From assembly GCF_042186555.1 (NCBI RefSeq), contig NC_133327.1, positions 329,290,495-329,354,494 on the forward strand: a DNA stretch of 64,000 nt. Reading direction: 5' to 3'. Every line of letters starts with the position of its first letter. The stretch's first letter is position 1. This DNA is from Aquarana catesbeiana (Eukaryota; Chordata; Amphibia; Anura; Ranidae). A program made the position numbers and the translations under genes. This document shows positions 30,561 to 41,514 of the stretch, piece by piece. Under the pieces are notes generated by a model. It was given only the letters and a program-made list of their open reading frames with translations. It searched no databases and had not been told where the DNA came from.

Positions 30561-31005
30561 CGGGTCCAGAAGCCCGTCAGAGTAGGGTGAGTGGTTAAGT
30601 CCTGTTTAAACTGGTCCCGATCCCAGGTTACTCCACTAGTGGCAGGTGTTGGGGAAGGGTCACTTACCGCAGGCGAAAGATTTCCATCCAAGTGCTGGAG
30701 CTCCTCTTTCGATGGGTGGCTTCCCGACAGGCCTGATTTTGCAATGACGACCCCAACAAAGTGACACTGGAGGTCACCGACATCATTCCCAAGAAGCACA
30801 TCTGCAGGTAATACTCCCATTACTCCTACATCACAGAGCTTGGACACCAGTCCATAGTACAGGGTGACAGTAGCGAGGGGAATGAAGCGTTTGGTGCCAC
30901 CTGCCAATTTGACCACTATTCCTGGGCCAGGCTAGAGAGTGCCAGGGTGCACAACTCGTGGATCCACAATACTCGAGAATGCACCCGAATCTCAGAATCC
31001 CACAG
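30561..31005 (-). pseudogene. Gypsy B protease region
   Basis: The frame AVGF-stop-DSGAFSSIVDPRVV carries the intact aspartic-protease DSG at about 30983-30991, one codon after a TGA (a CGA-type decay). After a frameshift it continues VKLAGGTKRFIPLATVTLYYG and LPADVLLGNDVGD, the usual end of such proteases. A linker leads straight into the integrase domain. Confidence 0.8.
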
Positions 31006-32067
31006 CCTTTTATCCATCCATGGTGACCTCTTGTAGGTGCTTTCCTTGGAGAAGCGATGTAGGTGCCTCAGCAGGTTGTAGGCCAAAGACTCCTGGAAGG
31101 GTGTCCCAGTCGACAGAAGAGGAACACCAGTGTGGAGGGGGTGGCGGCAGGTCCTCGGGAGCTTGAAATAGATCAACATAATGTACTGGCATGCCAGGGC
31201 TAGGTCCGAGAGTCTTGATTTTGGCAGAGCAGCTGGCCTTATAGTGACCAGGCTGCCCACAGAAAAAGAATGGTTCCTTCAGGACAGTCTGTATGATCCC
31301 CTCGGGGGTGGTGGCCTTCCCTTCCAGCCATCGGCGACATGCTACGGACAGCTTGTGTTCAAACATTTTGGAGGAGGTCTCGGGGACCCAAGGGGTAGTC
31401 CAGAACTGGGCCCGATACGCCTCTTGCGATACAGCGTAATAGTCCAATACTGCCTGTTTTAGGTCCTCGTAGCTATATTTCTTAAGAGGGTCCATCATTA
31501 GACAAGCCTCAGCAGCCCCCCCTCCAGCAGTCCTGCTACATGGTGGGTCCAGTCTGCGGGCTGGACCCCCAGTAGTTCGCATTGATGTTCAAAGTCCTGA
31601 AAGAACCCATCCACATCCCCCATATTATCTTGGTAAGGATTAAAGCCCTTCCTGGAAATTCTTGGGGTCTCCCGTAACGCAGAGAGAGACACAGGGGTGG
31701 TGGCTCGGTTTTTTGTGGTCTCCCACTCTTTTTGTCTTTTTTGTGCCATTTCAATGGCTGCAAGCTTTCTTTTGGTGGTGGCATCCTTCCCCAGAATGGC
31801 CATCTCTTCCTCGTACCAGACAACCCAAGGGCTCCTGCTGCCTGGGCTGGGAGGCTCTGGTCTGTCTTCGCTGGGAAGTGCCTGACCCCCATCTGTGGTC
31901 GACTCCTCCCGCTGGCTGTTTTCCTCCAGCAACTGAACCAGCTGGTCCTTATTCAGTCTCCTGTGGTTGAGAGCCCACGTTCTGGCTCTTTCTTGGAGAC
32001 TGCTTGCTGTCCAATGGTGATACTCTGGGGCCTCAGTGCTCCTGGTATGCAGACTTTCGTCAGCCAT
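31006..32067 (-). pseudogene. Gypsy B gag with SCAN-like domain
   Basis: Start ATG at 32065-32067 (MADESLHTRSTE). An N-terminal basic/acidic region precedes FNPYQDNMGDVDGFFQDFEH. After a frameshift near 31500-31580 the SCAN-like segment follows (YEDLKQAVLDYYAVSQEAYR, FEHKLSVACRRWL). Then comes a knuckle remnant, FCGQPGHYKASC, whose first Cys has become Phe. SCAN domains of host zinc-finger proteins derive from such gags (established). Here it is a decayed transposon gene, not a host SCAN gene: the adjoining PR-IN and LTR say so. Confidence 0.83.
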
Positions 32068-32202
32068 CTTGAATCTTCTTGTCCCGCCGCTGCCAACAAG
32101 TTGCAATGTACCTCCGTCCTCAACAGGACTATGTCTGCTGTAAATGCTTCCTCTATCTGGTACCACACGATCCAAGACACCCAGTCACTAGCAGTAACTC
32201 AG

Positions 32203-32565
32203 TGTAGAGTGAAAAACATCAGACTCTTTATTCAAACACATGTAACAAACAGAATATACAACTCCCTTGGATTCAGGGCTGGGTAAACTGTCCAATAACA
32301 ATAGACACACAGGTCAGGTGTATTCAAACTTCTCATCAGTAAACAGTCTTATCAGCAGGGAAGGGCTGCTGGAGGAATCCCCCCTTCTCCACCTAGACAT
32401 ACATCCCATATTATACTTTTCTTCCAAGGCCGACAGACACAACAGAACAATGGAATACAGCCACACCCAAAATGACTCCCGCCACAGTGACACTTGGCGC
32501 AAACACTTGTAGGGCTGGTGCTGGGGAAAAGTAGGGCAATCAGGGGAGGTAGGGTCACCGTGACA
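32203..32565 (-). repeat. 5' LTR of gypsy B
   Basis: 363 bp bounded TGTAGAGTG...CACCGTGACA on plus (TGTCACGGTG...CTCTACA on the element strand), with AATAAA near the 3' end of the LTR (about 32230-32235). Boundaries are inferred from the TG..CA ends; no partner LTR remains for comparison. Confidence 0.65.
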
Positions 32566-33024
32566 GGGCGGTTCTCATGCAGCTAGTCGGCGGTTACTCG
32601 TGGACATAACATAGACAGAGACTACCAGTTTCCTTCTAATCCAACTTCGATTTCTGGACCCAGGAGAGCTGCCATAGCCTATACAGACCCACGTTTTATA
32701 TCTACACAATGTGTACTACGATACTTGGTTGTTTTTATATTATTCATTAAAAGGTGTTACACTAGGGACCGGTGCACTCTTTCTTTCACTCTTATCATTT
32801 CAGCTAAGAGTCTTCCCACTGGTTGATGGAGCAGCATGGCCAACCTATCTACACCCAACTGTTTAACCCCTTCCTTTGAGACATCCAGATGCTGATTTCA
32901 TTGATTTTTATATATACTTTTTTTAAATCTTTTTATTTTTTTGTATCAAATTGGAGTATGCTTTGCTAGGGTTTTTTGCCTTCCTCTGGTCCTCTGGATC
33001 AACTGTGGGTGAAGGATTGTGTAT
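32566..33024. other. Flank of gypsy B, no gene recognised
   Basis: AT-rich DNA; the outer 5-bp duplication of element B cannot be tested because its other end is lost. Confidence 0.5.
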
Positions 33025-33083
33025 ATGGGATTGTATTTTTGTTTTTTGCTTGAACTAGATGGACTTTTTTCAACCTGACTAAC
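33025..33083 (-). repeat. Interspersed-repeat tail, second copy
   Basis: On the minus strand GTCAGGTTGAAAAAAGTCCA followed by TCTAGTTCAAGC matches the repeat at 4262-4345. It abuts the TA target of the following Tc1 element, which probably inserted into it. Confidence 0.5.
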
Positions 33084-33454
33084 TACAGTATCTAACAAAA
33101 GTGAAAACACCCCTCTCATTTTTGTAAATATTTTATTATATCTTTTCATGTGACAACACTGAAGAAATGACACTTTGCTACAATGGAAAGTAGTGAGTGT
33201 ACAGCTTGTATAACAGTGTAAATTTGCTGTCCCCTCAAAATAACTCAACACACAGCCATTAATGTCTAAACCACTGGCAACAAAAGTGAGTACACCCCTA
33301 AGTGAAAATGGCTAAATTGGGCCCAATTAGCCATTTTCCCTCCCTGCTGTCATGTGACTCGTTAGTGTTACAAGTGTTACAAGGACCAACTCCCCCTCTG
33401 GCAATTCTTCATTATATTTTCTTACATGAATATAAGGTTATTAAAGATGCAATC

Positions 33455-33597
33455 TAGGAATCCTTTCCCTAGCTCTGGTCGTTCTTTTAGCTTCAAGACA
33501 GCCTCTGTCCCTGTAAGCCCACTGCCCAGTCTGTTCCAGACTGGGCAGTGGGCTTACAGGGACAGAGGCTGTCTTGAAGCTAGGGAAAGGATTCCTA
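33455..33597. repeat. Perfect 45-bp hairpin with outer arms
   Basis: 33489-33533 and 33537-33581 are exact reverse complements (45 bp) with the 3-base loop TTC. Outside them TAGGAATCCTTTCCCTAGCT (33455-33474) pairs exactly with 33578-33597. The left arm carries an extra 14 bp (CTGGTCGTTCTTTT) between two AGCT copies. No terminal features of a known MITE. Confidence 0.95.
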
Positions 33598-34068
33598 TAT
33601 TTCCTGCATGTGGCTTTGGAAGAGGCTCTACTGACTTTACATGTTGGTCCCCATGTAAATGACGTGTATGAAACCCATAGAGTGTTACTAACAACTAGCC
33701 TCAGTCTCCCTGTGACCACTGGTGGATGTTGATGATCGGTGTCCCCAAGAGATCCAGGTCGTTAATAGTTCCATAAGGAACCCAGGCTCTTATGACATCC
33801 TATAATTTAGAGGTCCACCATATCCGGTAAGCACAAATTTACTACTGGTTTGGCGATTATTGTGGCTTGTTGGAACGTTATCAACATTTCCCTTTCAAGA
33901 TTTATGCACTGGATGCATTATTTTAATATGGACAATTTATCACTTGTGCTGCACTAATTTTGTTTTATATTAGTATCTTAGGTTGGTGAATTCCTATAGT
34001 GTACAGCTTGCATATTTCTCTTGTTTTATACATTATTTGTTTGCGCTGATTGTTCTCAATTTAATATA

Positions 34069-34313
34069 AAGGTGATGGACTGTCCAAGCATGTCTCCAGA
34101 CCTATACTCCATTGAGCATCTGTGGGGCATACTCAAACGGAAGGTGGAGGAGCGCAAGGTCTCTAACATCCACCAGCTCTGTGATGTCCTCATGGAAGAG
34201 TGAAAGAGGACTCTCCAGTGGCAACCTGTGAAGCTCTGGTCAACTCCATGCCCAAGAGGGTTAAGGCAGTGCTGGAAAATAATGGCCACACAAAATATTG
34301 AAATGTTTACCAC
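34069..34313 (+). pseudogene. Tc1 transposase, C-terminal fragment
   Basis: Plus frame: VMDCPSMSPDLYSIEHLWGI, with the third catalytic acidic residue (Glu in SIEHLWG), then LKRKVEERKVSNIHQLCDV and a stop (TGA where Trp is usual). LQWQPVKLWSTPCPRGL follows in a shifted frame. Same family as 52530-53540. Only the end of the gene remains. Confidence 0.9.
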
Positions 34314-34912
34314 CTATCTTAAAGCTTTAATACTCCTAAACAGAAAAGGAGCATTTTGCTAGAGAGAGAGCAATCTGTAAATTCGCTGCTGGTAGCAATC
34401 CGGTACAGGACTGGCATTACATTTTACATTAACGTTCAGTGTTTTTTAATGCATTGATTCTGAGAATCTTGAAGAGTTTCATAAACTGTGATTTTTACTC
34501 AGACTTTTACTGGCTTTCTACTTAACAGAATCTCTGTAAAGTGCTTTAGCAAAGGGTACTTAATGGTCAAATTGTTGACCAGGCTCAGAGGGAATTGCAG
34601 TTTCTGTCTGTCACAGTAGCTGTCTAATTCCTCTAGCAGTGCTATAAATGGGGATACTGCAAATCACCCAGAGAGTTTGAGGCCAAGATAAGTGTTTATT
34701 GAACACAAGGCCATATTTATTTTTAGGTAAAGGTGTTTTCTGCATTGCCATTAGATTTATCCAATCTTATGTTTTGTTTTTTTTTTTAAGTTAAAAAGAT
34801 GTGTTTTTTTTTACATTGTTTCGTTTTCTCTGCTATATTTAACCTGAAGAATATACCATATTTTTGTATACATTTCTCTATAGAGGTAGGCTGGTCATTT
34901 GAACTTGGTATG
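34314..34912. other. No gene recognised
   Basis: AT-rich spacer. Confidence 0.5.
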
Positions 34913-35515
34913 GCATAGGTCAGTGGCGGCTGGTGGGTTTTTCTTACAGGGGGCGGCAAACAACCACCACGCCCCCGGAGAGCCGGTGGCACGCGGCACT
35001 ACTACCACCCCCCTGGTGGCCGGCAGCGCGGCACTTACCCGATCTATGTGGTGGGCTGTGATGTCCTCCAGCATAGTCCTTGTGGGTGGCGGGGTGCAGC
35101 CAGTGGCTCTGTTGTCTTCTCCTCCAGTGGTTTCCTCCGCCGTGTGTCTCCTCTCTCTTCGGCCTAAGTGCTAGGCATCCAATAGGATCGCCTGACGCTT
35201 TGGCCAATTGGGAAACAGGTCTCACAACCTGCCTCCTGATTGGCGGGGAGGAACTTTAGTGTGAAAATTGCGAAAATTAATTCGCTATTGTCACACAACT
35301 GGGTGGTCTCGGAGCACAATGCTCTGCGCTCCGAGACCACCCTTTTTTGAAGCCTATTAGAGTCTCTGGCTCTAATCAGGTGCTTAAAAAAAACTCCCAC
35401 CCCACATTGGAATCCATGGTCCGGTGCCCTGATATGTAGATCAGGGGGCCGGATGCATAGATAGGAGAGGCGGTGCCCGTGAACCCCTTATGGACGGGCT
35501 TCCACTGGCATAAGT
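34913..35515. mobile_element. hAT-type MITE (CAGTGG ends)
   Basis: The element 34921-35507 (587 bp) starts CAGTGGCGGCTGG and ends CTTCCACTG. It is flanked by the 8-bp duplication GCATAGGT/GCATAAGT (one mismatch), as expected for hAT. The interior is GC-rich and includes a strong hairpin at 35302-35343 (GGGTGGTCTCGGAGC with its complement). No transposase. Confidence 0.88.
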
Positions 35516-36239
35516 AATGGCAGTTCTTTTCTGCTAATTAATGATCCTTAATTCTCACAGACCTTTAAAAACTCACTGTAATGATTATGGCTTTAGAATA
35601 TGTAATGATGCCATAATGGAAAAGGCTGGCTGAGATAGGATGAGTTAAGATCTGAGACTGCCGAAAACAACAGCAAATGGGTCCCTGGTGTGTAATTAAT
35701 CTTATATTCTGTATATTTTCATGCAAAAGCAACAGCACTCTTGTATTGTTTAAAAACAACTTGGGTATATGCCGGCATTAACTTTTTAAGTGATAATAGA
35801 AATTAGCTTTTTCTGGGAAACGCTTTTAGTGTTTATTTCTTCTTTATTTCATGCTCATACATGTTACTTCTTCAGTGTTCTTTGCTTTTGTGAACTTGTT
35901 ATCTTACCTTCAATAAGATCACTCTTATTAACCTTTTTGCAATTAGTCATGCTTCACTTGTATGTAACATTTTACATTTTAATGTTTATGGTGGCAGAAG
36001 TTTAAACTGATTTCCTAACTGATGGAGCGTGTATGATGAAATGTTCAAGGGCTTAATGCGCTGTCACCCCGCCAAAGTGTAATTATGGAGCTGAAAACAG
36101 TTTTGTGGTAAACCCTGCATGAACATAGATATGTTTGTCTAACAAGCCCTATTCAGCTGAGCTGCTAGAATGAAATAGTATTTTTATGATATTTTACTGT
36201 GAGAAGCTGAAGTAAAATAATGTCCAGAGAAAAACAAAA
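35516..36239. other. No gene recognised
   Basis: AT-rich spacer without supported features. Confidence 0.5.
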
Positions 36240-38530
36240 AAAAGCTTTTGAAGTCTAAGTTTATTTAAAAGAATATACAAAATAGGCACGAGGAGCATTA
36301 TTTACCTTCAGTATGATGTGTTCCTTGTGCTTATGTCTTCTAGTTCAGTAATGATTTTCCTCCTCCTTGCCCCACCACATCCACCACCATAATCTTCCAG
36401 TATGGCAGGGATTATTAGAACTCAGGAGTTAAGTGAAGGGTTATTGTGTGGGTGTGGCGCTGTCCTAATTCATAGAAATACTTGGTAAATCATGTGTAGC
36501 CAAATCCCATATGTAAAGTCGCATATAAAGTATAGACCAAAATTGCAAATAAAAAATTCAACGAAAATAAAACCAAACATAAAACAGCAAAGTGACCCCC
36601 TTTGGAGTGTGTAGGTGTAACGTTGTCCTAGTGGAGAAAAAAGTGGAGAAAATGGAAAAAAATGGAAACAATGGAAGAAATCGCATAAAGGACTGCTGCC
36701 TCCACAGATGTGATTTCCACCAAGGTGGAAAAAACAGAAGGTAAGTGAAGGGTTAGTGTGTGGGTGTGGCGCTGTCCTAATTCATAGAAATACTTGGTAA
36801 ATCGTGTGTAGCCAAATCCCATATGTAAAGTCGCATATAAAGTATAGACCAAAATTGCAAATAAAAAATTCAACGAAAATAAAATAAAACCAAACATAAA
36901 ACAGCAAAGTGACCCCCTTTGGAGTGTGTAGGTGTAACGTTGTCCTAGTTTAAAAAATACTTTGTAAATCGTGTGTAGCCAAATCCCACATGTAAAGTCG
37001 CATATAAATTATGTACAAAATATGAACAAAATCGCATATAGCAAATTTAACGGCTAGGTTGGCCCCCTTTGAATTGGGGGAGGGGGGAAAGGGGACAGGG
37101 GATGAAATCAAAAAATGACTTTAGCCAAAACTATTCCATCCGCATAAAAACCCCATATAATGATGGCAAACATATCTTTGACAAACATAACGTTGCTGAA
37201 TAATTACATAGGTTAAATCGTGACTAGTGCTCAGTGCAACTTAAGTGAAAAACTTGACATCTTTTTAAAACAAGGCAGGTATTTGTATTAATCTTGGTGA
37301 CCAGGTGCTCGTGTCTTGTGATCATGCGGACACTCACCAGCTTCTTTAACCCCTGCAGGGGTAATGCGCAGTCACAGTGTATGCCACCGTGCGGCAATCC
37401 ACAGGCTGTTTCTGGGTCACGGTGACGTTTTAGGTATAAGAGAAGAAAGAGGAGATTCCATAGCGTAAAACCATAAAACACTCTTTATTGAACGCAGATG
37501 ACAGAATGGTACTCACATTTAAGCAGTTTATAATAGGCAACCAAATGTCATCAGGCAGCAGTCCTTTATGCGATTTCTTCCATTGTTTCCATTTTTTCCA
37601 TTTTCTCCACTTTTTTCTCCACTAGGACAACGTTACACCTACACACTCCAAAGGGGGTCACTTTGCTGTTTTATGTTTGGTTTTATTTTCGTTGAATTTT
37701 TTATTTGCAATTTTGGTCTATACTTTATATGCGACTTTACATATTTGGCTACACACGATTTACCAAGTATTTCTATGAATTAGGACAGCGCCACACCCAC
37801 ACACTAACCCTTCACTTACCTTCTGTTTTTTCCACCTTGGTGGAAATCACATCTGTGGAGGCAGCAGTCCTTTATGCGATTTCTTCCATTGTTTCCATTT
37901 TTTTTCCATTTTCTCCACTTTTTTCTCCACTAGGACAACGTTACACCTACACACTCCAAAGGGGGTCACTTTGCTGTTTTATGTTTGGTTTTATTTTCAT
38001 TGAATTTTTCATTTGCAATTTTGGTCTATACTTTATATGTGACTTTACATATGGGATTTGGCTACACACGATTTACCAAGTATTTCTATGAATTAGGACA
38101 GCACCACACCCACACACTAACCCTTCACTTAGAACTCAGGAGTTGTCACAGGCTATTATCAAATGTGCCTGACTAAGTCTGCCCATTTCCTCCATTCATA
38201 GACGCTGCACTGCACTACAGCTTCTTTAAATGATATACAATCTAAGAATGGAGGACAGAAGGACACCCCCTCCATTCATAAATCCCGTATGATTGACAGA
38301 AGCTGTAGTCCGGCTTCTATGAATGGGGGAGGTGGAAAGGGCAGGCATAGTTGGGCACTGTTGATGCCTGTTACAGCCCCCCAATTCTATTAATACCCAC
38401 CATACTGGAAGATTGCGGGGGCATTTGAGGAGGAAGATTACTACTGAACTAGAAGACATAAGCACAAGGGACACATCACACTGAAGGTAAGCAATGCCAC
38501 TTTGTTTATTTTGTATTTTTATTTTTTCTC
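36240..38530. mobile_element. Palindromic MITE split by a foldback element
   Basis: 36240-36416 and 38380-38530 are imperfect reverse complements (both hold GTGCTTATGTCTTCTAGTTC on one or the other strand). The DNA between 38145 and 38380 folds on itself in the same way (CCATTCATAG...CTATGAATGG). Removing 36431-38130 and one copy of its duplication restores a continuous palindromic element of roughly 580 bp. Confidence 0.8.
36417..38144. mobile_element. 1.7-kb foldback element with tandem-unit arms and 14-bp duplication
   Basis: The element 36431-38130 is flanked by AGAACTCAGGAGTT at 36417-36430 and 38131-38144. Both ends begin AAGTGAAGGGTTA in inverted orientation. Each arm has two tandem units of about 312 bp (unit starts 36431 and 36743 on the left; 38130 and 37817 on the right). 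The centre (about 36950-37560) is unrelated, with a TTTATTGAACG block and a CACGGTGACG block. No coding capacity. The plan resembles Drosophila Foldback/Galileo elements, but the duplication is longer than usual for DNA transposons. Confidence 0.85.
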
Positions 38531-38731
38531 TCTTGGTATAGGGGAAACATGTGACCTGCTCCCATGATGCAGTGCTCAAGGCCAATCATCAGACCCAAAA
38601 AGTGTCACGTGAAGGAGAGTGTGGCATGTCAAACATCAAACATGTTTAAGCGCCAATGCCATCCAACACAAAGCTTTCACATGGTATACACTCAAGCAAT
38701 GTAACAACAGGGAAGCGCAAAAAGGTGAGCA
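38531..38731. other. No recognised feature
   Basis: Short spacer before a Tc1 element. Confidence 0.5.
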
Positions 38732-39289
38732 TACACTATATTACCAAAAGTATTGAGACACCTGCCTTTACACGCATATGAAATTTAATGGCATCCCAGT
38801 CTTAGTAGGTAGGGTTCAATATTGAGTTGGCCCACCCTTTGCAGCTATAACAGCTTCAACTCTTCTGGGAAGGCTGTCCACAAGGTTTAGAAATGTGTCT
38901 GTGGGAATGTTTTCTACCAGAAGCACATTTGCACAAAGCAAGGTCCATAAAGACATGGGTGAGTGAGTTTGAGGTGGAGAAACTTGACTGGCCTGCGCAG
39001 AGTCCTGACCTCAACCCGATAGAACACCTTTGGGATGAATTTGAGGAGAGACTGCGAGCCAGGCCTTCTTGTCCACATCAGTGCCTGGTATCACAAATGC
39101 ACTTCTGGAAGAATGGCCAAACATTCCCATAGATACACTCCTGGATAGCCTTCCCAGAAGAGTTGAAGCTGTTATAGCTGCAAAGGGTGGGCCAACTCAA
39201 TATAAACCCTATGGACTAAGACTGGGATGCCATTAAATTTCATGTGTGTGTAAAGGCAGGCATCCCAATACTTTTGGTAATATAGAGTA
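38732..39289 (+). mobile_element. Tc1/mariner element with internal deletion
   Basis: The element 38734-39287 is flanked by TA. Its long terminal inverted repeats (CACTATATTACCAAAAGTATT... and the complement ...CTTTTGGTAATATA) extend more than 100 bp inward. Only the 3' part of the transposase gene is left between them. Confidence 0.93.
38940..39132 (+). pseudogene. Tc1 transposase, C-terminal fragment
   Basis: Plus frame: LDWPAQSPDLNPIEHLWDEF (third catalytic Glu in PIEHLW), then EERLRARPSCPHQCLVSQMH and a stop at 39130. The N-terminal DNA-binding domain and the first two catalytic Asp residues are deleted. A different Tc1 family from 52280-53898, judging by its ends. Confidence 0.9.
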
Positions 39290-39874
39290 AGTGTGTTGGG
39301 AAGGTGAACTAGAAAGGAACTGTGAAAAATCTAAAGGCTTGCTTAATTAACTAAGTTTATAGGTGTATTCAAGCATGTGTAAAGGAGGGTACGTTTTTGA
39401 CTTGGGTGTGAATTATGTCCCAGGGTTGCAGTAGATAGAGAAAATTTTTTACCAGACATTAGGAAAACTCAATTTTTGCTAAAAAAAATAAATAGATGAT
39501 ATAACACATAATTGCTATTTAAGCCACTTTCTAATTCAATATTATTAAACATTACCTTTCCATTTCAATCTGTAGTTGCTGCCATTTTATCAAAAATTTC
39601 ACAATATTATTACCTACCTCACAATATGGAAATCTGGAGGCATTTTTTTCGATATTTATGGACAGAATGTTCCCTGCTATTTACTGAAGTCTGCTCTGGG
39701 CTCAAACTTCTGATATTCCTTTCAAAAGGAGTTTCATTTTTGATGAAATGCTCTAAGGTCTGTCCTTTTGTAAACCAATGAAGATGGTGCATCTTTTCTC
39801 AATGTGGTAAAATCGCACCTCACACGGGACAAAAAAACGGAACAAATTCGCAGCGCAGCTGTGTGAACCGGCAG
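39290..39874. other. No gene recognised
   Basis: AT-rich spacer; the 89-aa frame at 39512-39781 has no recognisable domain. Confidence 0.45.
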
Positions 39875-41514
39875 TAATAGGTGGTTGAAAAATGAGATGT
39901 GCAATTTATGCTCGTAGATCGCCTGAAGGTGCTACTTCAATGTTGGGCCTTTGTATGTGGCCAGGCTGTGTAAAAGTCCCACACATGTGGTATCGCCATA
40001 CTCAGGAGGAGTAGCAGAATGTATTTTGGGGTGTCATTTTTGCTATGTATTTGCTATGTGTTGGAAATATCTTATAAATGGGCAACTTTGTGTAAAAAAA
40101 AATGCGTTTTCATTTTTTTCCACATTTTCCAAAAACTTCTGGAAAAAAAATAACCGTTCAAAAGACTCATTATGCCTCATAGATTTTACATTGGGGTGTT
40201 TGCTTTCCAAAATGGGGTAATTTTGTGGGCAATTCCTTTGTCCTGGTGCTCCAGGGCCTTCAAAAGTGTAATAGGTGGTTGAGAAATGAGATGTGCAATT
40301 TATGCTCGTAGATCGCCTGATGGTGCGACTTCAATGTTGGGCCTTTGTATGTGGCCAGGCTGTGTAAAAGTCCCACACATGTGGTATCGCCATACTCAGG
40401 AGGAGTAGCAGAATGTATTTTGGGGTGTCATTTTTGCTATGTATTTGCTATGTGTTGGAAATATCTTATAAATGGGCAACTTTGTGTAAAAAAAAAATGC
40501 GTTTTAATTCTTTTTCCACATTTTCCAAAAACTTCTGGAAAAAAAATAACCGTTCAAAAGACTCATTATGCCTCATAGATTATACATTGGGGTGTTTGCT
40601 TTCCAAAATGGGGTCATTTTGTGGGCAATTCCTTTGTCCTGGTGCTCCAGGGCCTTCAAAAGTGTAATAGGTGGTTGAGACATGAGATGTGCAATTTATG
40701 CTTGTAGATCGCCTGATGGTGCGACTTCAATGTTGGGCCTTTGTATGTGGCCAGGCTGTGTAAAATTCCCACACATGTGGTATCCCCATACTCGGTAAGA
40801 GGAGCAGAATGTATTTTGGGGTGTAATTTGCTGTATGCATATGCTCTGTGAAAGAAATAACCAGTTAATATGACAATTTTGAAAAAAAACAAAAACAAAA
40901 AAAAAAACCAAATCTTCCTTTTGCAAAGAATTGTGGGAAAAAATTACAACTTCAAAAAACTCACCATGCTACTTACTTAATACCTTGGAATGTCTACTTT
41001 CTAAAAAGGGGTAATTTGGGGGGTATTTATACTTTTCTAAATTGTTAGTACCTCAAGAAATGAGATTCACCTGATGTACTGAAGGCCTGATCAGATGTTT
41101 TCAATTTTCAGTGATTGGCACCATAGTTTGTAGACTCTATAACTTTCACAAAGACCAAATAATATACACTAATTTGGGTTATTTTTACCAAAGATATATA
41201 GCAGTATAAATTTTGGCCACAATTTATGAACAAAAATTACTAATTTGCTAAATTTTATGATAAAAACAAAGAAAAAGGCAATTTTTCACAAAATTTACAG
41301 TCTTTTTTTATTTATAGCACAAAAAATAAAAAACCCATTAGTGATTAAATACCACCAAAAGAAAGCTCTATTTGTGTGAAAAAAAGGACACAAATTTCAT
41401 TTGGGTACAGTGTTGCATGACTGAGTAATGGTCATTCAAAGTGTGAGAGCACCGAAAGCTGAAAATTGGTCTGGGCAGGAAGGGGGTTTAAGTGCCATGT
41501 ATTGAGGTGGTTAA
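39875..41514. mobile_element. TTAA-family non-autonomous element with 394-bp tandem units
   Basis: A unit starting TAATAGGTGGTTGA recurs at 39875, 40269 and 40665 (periods 394 and 396 bp), the third diverging after about 180 bp. The body continues to the right end ...GAGGTGG followed by TTAA at 41511-41514. Another, inverted copy of the right-hand body is at 63470-63979. The left terminus is unclear. The repeated small open frames (MYVARLCKSPTHVV...) follow the tandem units and are not genes. Confidence 0.7.

Larger units (their letters stand above)
30063..32565 (-). mobile_element. Gmr1-like Ty3/gypsy retrotransposon B (5' LTR to integrase)
   Basis: On the minus strand: 5' LTR (32565 to 32203), gag with a SCAN-like region, a CCHC remnant, protease, then integrase directly, with no RT between. 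That is the domain order of the Gmr1 clade, which has integrase before RT; this clade is also the known source of the SCAN domain. The element is cut off inside the integrase core. Confidence 0.85.
33084..34313 (+). mobile_element. Tc1/mariner element, interior replaced
   Basis: Starts at target TA 33084-33085 with CAGTATCTAACAAAAGTGA and the ~230-bp terminal repeat also seen at 52280. The promoter-side sequence runs to about 33395, unrelated DNA fills 33396-34069 (with the hairpin at 33455-33597), then the transposase 3' part resumes. The right terminal repeat is missing. Confidence 0.85.

Noticed and set aside
31006..32067. Host SCAN-domain gene
   Set aside because: The SCAN-like segment is followed by a zinc-knuckle remnant, an aspartic protease and integrase and preceded by an LTR, so it is a retrotransposon gag.
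33441..33719. 92-aa and 78-aa frames around the hairpin on both strands
   Set aside because: They mirror each other because of the inverted repeat and have no unique coding signal.
39951..40667. Repeated 77-89-aa proteins (MYVARLCKSPTHVV…)
   Set aside because: They follow the 394-bp tandem units, have no domain and differ by frame breaks between units.
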